Source: Paraburkholderia sp. CNPSo 3272
GTDB taxonomy: Bacteria > Pseudomonadota > Gammaproteobacteria > Burkholderiales > Burkholderiaceae
Assembly (NCBI RefSeq): GCF_024206495.1
Contig: NZ_JAMBPQ010000010.1
Coordinates: forward strand, 171,334 to 235,333
Reading direction: 5' to 3'
Length of the DNA stretch: 64,000 nucleotides
The notes beneath the pieces are model-generated. The model saw only the letters and a list, made by a program, of their open reading frames with translations, was not told where the DNA came from and did not search any database. How positions within the stretch are numbered: the stretch's first letter is position 1; every line of letters begins with the position of its first letter. Both the position numbers and the translations under genes were made by a program. This document shows positions 59,191 through 64,000 of the stretch, piece after piece.

Positions 59191-59337
59191 TTACGCGCTC
59201 AGGAGGACTTCGTCGCGCCGGTCCTCGATCGCGGCGCCCACGACGGTTTCGTTGTGGCGCGAGTCATGGAAGTCGCCGGTGCTGAGCACGTTGACGCCGG
59301 CTTCGAGTCCCGCATGGATCGCGGCGACGCGCGACGC
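59191..59337 (-). pseudogene. Aldo/keto reductase N-terminal fragment
   Basis: The minus strand encodes 48 residues between stops, including VAAIHAGLEAGVNVLSTGDF then HDSRHNETVVGAAIEDRRDE and VLLSA. This closely follows the AKR pattern (A-L-D-A-G-V-T-L-L-D-T-G-D-F-Y ... H-N-E ... R-R-D-E-V). The catalytic Tyr of DFY is His here, and the rest of the barrel is missing. It is an evident gene remnant in the 290-base gap between the LacI gene and cytochrome b561. Confidence 0.65.
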
Positions 59338-59372
59338 TCAATCAGCGCAACCTGTGTGTGATGACCCGCGCC

Positions 59373-59954
59373 TCAGCGTTTGCCCGCGCGTCCCGTCATG
59401 CGTCCCAGGATGTCCACTCGCTGCACCAGTTGATGGTAGATCACTGCGAGCACGTGCCCGGCGATCAGTACGTACGTCAGGAAAGCCAGCCAGTAGTGGA
59501 TCTTCGAGCCGAGATGACCGAGCGCCTTGTCTGCCGGCACGACGGCGGGCACCTGAAACAGCCAGAACCAGTTCACCGGATGGCCGCCGCCGTACGAGTT
59601 GATATATCCACTGATCGGCATCGCAAAGAGAATCAGATACAGCAGGCCATGACCGATATGCGCGAGCTTTTGCTCGAACGCCGGAATGCGTTGCGGCAGC
59701 GGCGGCGCAGTGCCGGAAAGCCGTGTCACGACGCGGATCAGCGTGAGCAGCAGGACGGTCAGACCAATCGATTTGTGGAAATTCACCCAACTGCCGCGCG
59801 ACGGGTCATGACGGTCCATCGTCGTCATGTACCACGCCACCGGGATCACCACGAACATGCATAGCGCGGTCAGCCAATGCAGCACGCGCACCGTCAAGCC
59901 GTAGGTGGGACGTGCAAACGACAACGCAGAAACGGAGTGGGGGGTTCGGGACAT
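59373..59954 (-). CDS. Cytochrome b561 family protein
   Basis: 193-aa membrane protein with four helices of the prokaryotic di-haem cytochrome b561 family. Haem-ligand histidines are visible in VLHWLTALCMFVVIP (helix 1), VNFHKSIGL (helix 2), and IGHGLLYLILF / YVLIAGHVLAVIYHQLV (helices 3 and 4). It may oxidise ubiquinol or dispose of superoxide, as CybB does. The ATG at 59954 has AGGAGG at seven bases; the longer frame has no support. Confidence 0.9.
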   Translation of the reverse strand: MSRTPHSVSALSFARPTYGLTVRVLHWLTALCMFVVIPVAWYMTTMDRHDPSRGSWVNFHKSIGLTVLLLTLIRVVTRLSGTAPPLPQRIPAFEQKLAHIGHGLLYLILFAMPISGYINSYGGGHPVNWFWLFQVPAVVPADKALGHLGSKIHYWLAFLTYVLIAGHVLAVIYHQLVQRVDILGRMTGRAGKR

Positions 59955-60114
59955 GGCAGTGCCTCCTGGCGGTCGAATGAGCCAAGCCTGCCACAAAAAT
60001 GCCTCTGCGGACCATCGCGGGCCGGTGCAGTTTTGTTAGGTCCCGTTACAACAGCTGTCGTCAAAATGACAATGGATGATAAGTCAACTTAAATTCTTCA
60101 ATGGATTTCCCTTA

Positions 60115-60141
60115 TCTAGTTACAGGTTGGCTTGCCGATAA
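60115..60141 (+). promoter_or_regulatory. Sigma-28 (FliA) promoter of the second chemoreceptor
   Basis: TCTAGTTA, 11 bases, GCCGATAA. The -10 matches the FliA consensus in all eight positions and the spacing is exact. The -35 keeps the AGTT core (five of eight). It lies 74 bases before the chemoreceptor ATG at 60215. Confidence 0.75.
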
Positions 60142-60214
60142 CTGCGTAATGTGATTAGACCTGTCTGCTTCATCTGGTAGTAAGTTGAATTGTCAATCAA
60201 GAGTCGGGGATTCC

Positions 60215-61696
60215 ATGTCCAACAATTTCGCAGAAGCCCCGTTTGGCGGGGCGTACGACCCCGCCAACGTCGCACGCCGGGGAGCGGCCGTCGAAAGCCC
60301 CCTGATGAACGCGCGCAAACGAGCCGACAGGGCTTGCGCGTTGGTCAACTGGATTCTTCTGGCCGGCGCCTTCGGTATCGGCTGGCACTTCGACGCGCTC
60401 ACGCCGGTGCTCGTCGTCGGATTGCCGCTCGCGCTCGTGTCCACCCTGCTCGCACTTGCTTTGCCAGGGTACAGGATCACCAGGATGGGGTCCGCGCTCA
60501 CCTTCATGGGCGGCGCGGCCCTGTTGATCGACGTGGGAGGCGGCCAGGACGAGTTTCACTTCGTCGTGTTCATCCTGCTCTCGCTGCTGCTTGCCTATCG
60601 CGACGTGCAGGTCGTGCTCCTCGCTACCGCCGTTATTTCTGTCCAGCAACTCGCGTTCAACTATTTTCAGGCGTGGGGCTGGCCTGTCAGGGTCTTTGCG
60701 CAGACGGGCTTCGATGTCGTGGCGCAGCACTGGGCGTTTCTCTGGCTGCAAACCTTGTTCATCGCGGCGATTTCGGCGCGCCAGGAGCGCGACGCGAACA
60801 TCGCGGGCGAACTCGCGGCCATGTCGGAGGGAATCGGCCAGGCCTCGGGTTACATCACGCTGAGCGAGCTGGCGAGCCGGCCCGCAAGCGACGTAGCAGG
60901 CGCATTCCACGCCACGCTTGCGGCCGTGCGTAAGACGCTGCTCCAGGTGCGCGACAGCGTGAGTGAAGTTTCGGAGTCCGTGGCAGGCACCAGCGCGCGT
61001 AACGCCGTCCTCTCGGAGCGGACCGGGCAGCAGCGCCGGTCGCTCGAAGGCATGGTCGCAGCGATGGAGCAGCTCAAGCAAAGCGTGCACGAGAGCGTCG
61101 ATCACGCGATGGCGGCCAGTGCGCTGGCGGGCTCGGCGAGCGAGGTCGCAACGCAGGGACGCGGGGCGATCAAGTCGGTGATCGAGACGATGGGCGACAT
61201 TTATCGCTCGTGCGAACGCATTACCGACATCATCGGCGTGATCGACGGCATCGCGTTCCAGACCAACATTCTCGCGCTCAACGCTTCTGTCGAGGCCGCG
61301 CGCGCGGGCGATCAGGGACGGGGCTTCGGGGTCGTGGCGGAGGAGGTTCGCACGCTGGCCCAGCGCAGCGCCTCGGCGGCGAAGGAGATCCGGGCGCTGA
61401 TCGGCGAGTCGGTCGAGCGCGCACGCACGGGTAATGGTCTCGTCGAAAGCGCGGGCAACACGGTGGGCGAAGTGCTCGAAAGCGTCACGCGCCTGTCGAC
61501 CATCGTTCACGAAATGGCGACGGCCGCCGGCGCGCAGCGCGCGGGCATCGACCAGATGGGCGAGAACATCGCCGGCATCGACGCGGCCATACGCGAGAAC
61601 GCGGCGCACGTCGCCGACACGGTCGAGCAGGTCAGGCAGCAGCATCGCCAGACGGCGCTGCTCGCCAGCGCGGTCAAGGTGTTCAGGCTGGATTGA
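60215..61696 (+). CDS. Methyl-accepting chemotaxis protein with integral-membrane sensor
   Basis: 493-aa chemoreceptor without a large periplasmic domain. About residues 38-195 contain six closely spaced membrane helices (for example LTPVLVVGLPLALVSTLLAL and VQVVLLATAVISVQQL), so the signal is probably sensed in or at the membrane. A cytoplasmic coiled coil with tip [20 protein letters not shown] follows. There is no classical HAMP domain and no CheR-binding tail. The ATG at 60215 has GGGGA at four bases. Transcription by sigma-28 is supported by the upstream promoter. Confidence 0.9.
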   Translation: MSNNFAEAPFGGAYDPANVARRGAAVESPLMNARKRADRACALVNWILLAGAFGIGWHFDALTPVLVVGLPLALVSTLLALALPGYRITRMGSALTFMGGAALLIDVGGGQDEFHFVVFILLSLLLAYRDVQVVLLATAVISVQQLAFNYFQAWGWPVRVFAQTGFDVVAQHWAFLWLQTLFIAAISARQERDANIAGELAAMSEGIGQASGYITLSELASRPASDVAGAFHATLAAVRKTLLQVRDSVSEVSESVAGTSARNAVLSERTGQQRRSLEGMVAAMEQLKQSVHESVDHAMAASALAGSASEVATQGRGAIKSVIETMGDIYRSCERITDIIGVIDGIAFQTNILALNASVEAARAGDQGRGFGVVAEEVRTLAQRSASAAKEIRALIGESVERARTGNGLVESAGNTVGEVLESVTRLSTIVHEMATAAGAQRAGIDQMGENIAGIDAAIRENAAHVADTVEQVRQQHRQTALLASAVKVFRLD

Positions 61697-61839
61697 GCGG
61701 CGTCGCGACGCGGCTTCGGGGCGCGACCCGAAGCAAGCCATTTTGTTACACCTCTTACGGGGCTTGGCCTTAGGCGTTACAAAGCCCTTTCACGTTGGCC
61801 GCTATACTCGGTCCGTCTCAAAAACGTAAGAGAACAACT

Positions 61840-62274
61840 ATGTCGAAGAAAATCATCCAGATGGTTGCCGTTGCTGCGCTGACTGCTGCAGCCTCGCTGC
61901 CGGCGCTCGCCGGCGATATGAACAACGCACTGGGTGGCGCGCTCGGCGGCGTCGCCGGCGCGGCTTTGGGCGGCGCCGTGGGCGGCAGCACCGGCGCGGT
62001 GATCGGCGGCGCGGTGGGCGGCGGCGCGGGTGGCGCGGTCACGTCGAACCGTCGCGAGCGCACGGGCGCCATCATCGGCGGCGCACTCGGCGGCGGCGCA
62101 GGTACGGCGGCTGGCAACGCCATGGGCGGGCGCACGGGCGGCCTGATCGGCGCGGCCGTGGGCGGCGGCGCAGGGTCGGCGCTCGGCGGCAATGTCTCGC
62201 GTTCGAACTCCTACGCCGACGACTATTCGCGCGGCTATCACGGCAAGCACCATAAGCACCGTCACTACGACTAA
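61840..62274 (+). CDS. Exported glycine-zipper protein
   Basis: 144-aa protein with a signal peptide (MVAVAALTAAASLPALA, cleavage after ALAG). The mature part has repeated glycine-zipper segments (GGALGGVAGAALGGAVGG and similar through residue 120), interrupted by SNRRERTG. It ends in a His/Tyr-rich tail HGKHHKHRHYD. Such proteins associate with the outer membrane or form helical bundles; the function is unknown. A TATACT -10-like element lies 32 bases before the ATG. Confidence 0.85.
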   Translation: MSKKIIQMVAVAALTAAASLPALAGDMNNALGGALGGVAGAALGGAVGGSTGAVIGGAVGGGAGGAVTSNRRERTGAIIGGALGGGAGTAAGNAMGGRTGGLIGAAVGGGAGSALGGNVSRSNSYADDYSRGYHGKHHKHRHYD

Positions 62275-62476
62275 GCACGGCTTGCCGGGCGCAACGGCTG
62301 CGAGCCGCTGCGCCCCGTTATTTCGCGCCCCCGCCTGCGGCGGCGCTCGCCGGGCCGTTCTGGCCCGCGCGTAGCTTCCTCCCCACTTCAGTTACAGCGC
62401 CTCCGGGTGGCGGATCGCGGCGGTTTCGTGCTATTCGATTCGGTATGCCAGGCGATTTATCCGGTATCGGTGAGCC

Positions 62477-63163
62477 TCAATCCTGCCGCGGTTTGCGGCG
62501 CCATGAGCCATGCGGCAGTTCCTTGTCGCGTTCGGCCGCGGCGAGTGCGGCGCGCAGTTGCGTGTGGTTCAGCGCAATGCAATAGGCCGGTTTTGCGCGC
62601 TCGAAGCGCCAGCTATCGGCAAGCGAACCCGCATCGAGCACGTCGAAATCGAGCTGTGCGTGCAGCACGGACACGAGCGCCTTCGCCGCTTCGTCGTCTG
62701 CCGCGACGGGTAGCGCCCGCCGTCCGCCTTCGACGGGCGGCCGCTCCTCGTGCGGCAAATCGTACGCAAGAATCGCATTGAACGCCTTCACCACCCGTGC
62801 GCCATTCAGTTGCTGCGCAACGTGCTCGCTCGTAGCCTTGCGGTGTTCGTCGAATTCGGCAATGGCGCCGTCGCGCGCCGGGTAGTAGTTCATCGTGTCG
62901 ATGACGACTTTGCCCGCGAGCGTTTTGACCGGTATTTCGCCGAGCGCGGACAGCGGCAGCGCCGCGATCACGATCTCGCCGAACGCCGCGGCTTGCTCCA
63001 GCGTGCCGATTTCGCAGCCCAGCGCCGCCGCCTCTGCCGCGCGCGCTTTCGGATCGCGCGACGAGAGCGTCACTTCATGCCCCGCCTGCGCGAGCAATTT
63101 GCCCAGCGTCGAGCCGATCTCGCCCGCGCCGAGAATGCCGACAGCCAATCGATGTTCGTTCAT
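62477..63163 (-). CDS. NADPH-dependent F420-reductase-like oxidoreductase
   Basis: 228-aa Rossmann-fold protein. GILGAGEIGSTLGKLLAQAG (about 9-28) is the dinucleotide loop and TLSSRDPKAR follows with the NADP-type Ser/Arg. AGKVVIDTMNYY and VVKAFNAILA are typical of the NADP oxidoreductase/F420-dependent family (including FNO-like and metalloreductase-like proteins). The cofactor is probably NADPH, and the substrate is unknown. It is divergent from a LysR regulator gene about 100 bases away that may control it. Confidence 0.87.
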   Translation of the reverse strand: MNEHRLAVGILGAGEIGSTLGKLLAQAGHEVTLSSRDPKARAAEAAALGCEIGTLEQAAAFGEIVIAALPLSALGEIPVKTLAGKVVIDTMNYYPARDGAIAEFDEHRKATSEHVAQQLNGARVVKAFNAILAYDLPHEERPPVEGGRRALPVAADDEAAKALVSVLHAQLDFDVLDAGSLADSWRFERAKPAYCIALNHTQLRAALAAAERDKELPHGSWRRKPRQD

Positions 63164-63265
63164 GGGAAGCCCGTGGTTGGTAATGGAGACGCCAGCGTAG
63201 CGCCGAAACTCGCATGCGATAATCGGCTCTCCAGATAAAAGACTTGAAACGGCGGATTTCGAATC

Positions 63266-64000
63266 GTGGACAAATTGACCAGCATGACCGTGTTCGTGAA
63301 GACCGCCGAATCGGGTTCGTTCACGGCGGCGGCGCGCATGCTCGCGATGACGCCGCAGATGGCGGGCAAGCACGTCGACGCGCTGGAAAAGACGCTAGGC
63401 GTGCGCCTGCTGCAGCGCTCGACGCGCAAGCACGCACTCACGGAAGCCGGCCGCGCCTATTTCGAAGCCTGCCGGCGCGTGCTCGAAGAGGCGGCTGCCG
63501 CCGAGGCCGTCGCGCTCGCGCAGACTGCCCACCCGCAAGGCACGCTGCGCGTGACGGCGCCCGTCGCGTTCGGCGCATTCCGGCTTGCGCATGAAATCAA
63601 GGCCTTTCTCGCGGATTGCCCGGACGTGAAGGTCGATCTCGTGCTGAGCGACCGGCAATTCGACCTCTTGCAGGATGGTTTCGATGTCGCGTTTCGGATC
63701 GGCGCGCTGCCCGACTCGCAACTGGTCGCGCGGCCGCTCGCACCCTATCGGCTCGTGCCGTGCGCCGCGCCGGCCTATCTTGCCGCACACGGAACGCCGG
63801 CGCATCCGCATGAACTCACGCAGCACGTGTGCCTCGATTACGCGTTCGACAGCTTTCCGGCGCCCCCAACGTGGATCTTCAAGGACGGCGACACGCAGAT
63901 CGAAGTCGAGCCGCGCGGTCAGCTGCGCAGCAACGACACCCGCGCGCTGATCGCGGCGGCGGAGGCGGGGGTGGGAATTGTGCTGGCGGGCGAGCCGAAC
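63266..64000 (+). CDS. LysR family transcriptional regulator, partial
   Basis: The first 245 residues of a LysR regulator, cut by the right edge. The HTH (about 4-60) contains MTVFVKTAESGSFTAAARML and KHVDALEKTLGVRLLQRSTR, and the effector domain follows from about residue 90. The start is the GTG at 63266, which gives the usual MDKLTSM-type N-terminus; an ATG lies six codons in. It is divergent from the F420-reductase-like gene. Confidence 0.9.
   Translation, partial: MDKLTSMTVFVKTAESGSFTAAARMLAMTPQMAGKHVDALEKTLGVRLLQRSTRKHALTEAGRAYFEACRRVLEEAAAAEAVALAQTAHPQGTLRVTAPVAFGAFRLAHEIKAFLADCPDVKVDLVLSDRQFDLLQDGFDVAFRIGALPDSQLVARPLAPYRLVPCAAPAYLAAHGTPAHPHELTQHVCLDYAFDSFPAPPTWIFKDGDTQIEVEPRGQLRSNDTRALIAAAEAGVGIVLAGEPN

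Overview
The window is GC-rich (a rough impression is 65% or more), densely packed, and reads as a Burkholderiaceae chromosome segment, most like Paraburkholderia, Caballeronia or Burkholderia. The clues are a group-2 Mrp/Pha antiporter operon, DUF4148 and DUF3562 small proteins, Burkholderia-type trimeric porins, an lldEFG lactate operon with a FadR-type regulator, and many LysR, IclR, LacI and ArsR regulators beside small transport or oxidoreductase modules. No rRNA, tRNA, CRISPR array or intact insertion sequence was seen. The content is accessory and metabolic rather than core.

Layout. 1-5972 (minus): Pha/Mrp monovalent cation/proton antiporter operon phaAB-C-D-E-F-G, cut by the left edge. 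6224-12042: L-lactate permease and lldE-lldG-lldF (minus), with divergent lldR and a FadR-type operator. 12106-17683: VOC protein, PPK2 kinase, a frameshifted HTH relic, a Pit phosphate transporter, a diguanylate cyclase and an IS630-type HTH protein. 17690-18452 is an unusually AT-rich gap. 18453-23441: small exported or membrane proteins, the flagellar cap gene fliD with a near-consensus sigma-28 promoter, a YigZ protein, and two unexplained terminator-bearing loci that may encode small RNAs. 23753-30370: acyl-CoA synthetase, Crp/Fnr regulator, DUF4148 protein, an orphan FtsI-like transpeptidase and a chemoreceptor.

30781-34776 is a complete three-gene 2-aminoethylphosphonate (AEP) pathway: PEP mutase fused to a nucleotidyltransferase, phosphonopyruvate decarboxylase and AEP transaminase. 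34849-39536 is a transporter/IclR/N-formylglutamate-amidohydrolase operon facing a porin. Two near-identical inverted repeats lie in the shared promoter region. 39553-46043 holds a PepSY protein and a periplasmic PaoABC-type aldehyde oxidoreductase with its MocA-type cytidylyltransferase. 46289-53962: a thioredoxin-reductase fragment, LysR regulator, MDR oxidoreductase, an aspartate carbamoyltransferase with an N-terminal helix-turn-helix domain and its own operator-like palindromes, a DapA paralogue, an OYE-family reductase and an ArsR regulator. 54112-59103: a sugar ABC transporter with a LacI regulator and its palindromic operator. 59191-64000: an aldo/keto reductase fragment, cytochrome b561, a second chemoreceptor behind a sigma-28 promoter, a glycine-zipper protein, an F420/NADP-type reductase and a truncated LysR gene.

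The most interesting items are the AEP operon (which probably makes an activated, CMP-linked phosphonate for a surface polymer), the HTH-ATCase fusion with matching palindromes in its promoter and at its domain junction, the paired operators linking a porin to the amidohydrolase/transporter operon, and the two candidate small-RNA loci. All functional calls are by reading the sequence; no database search was run.
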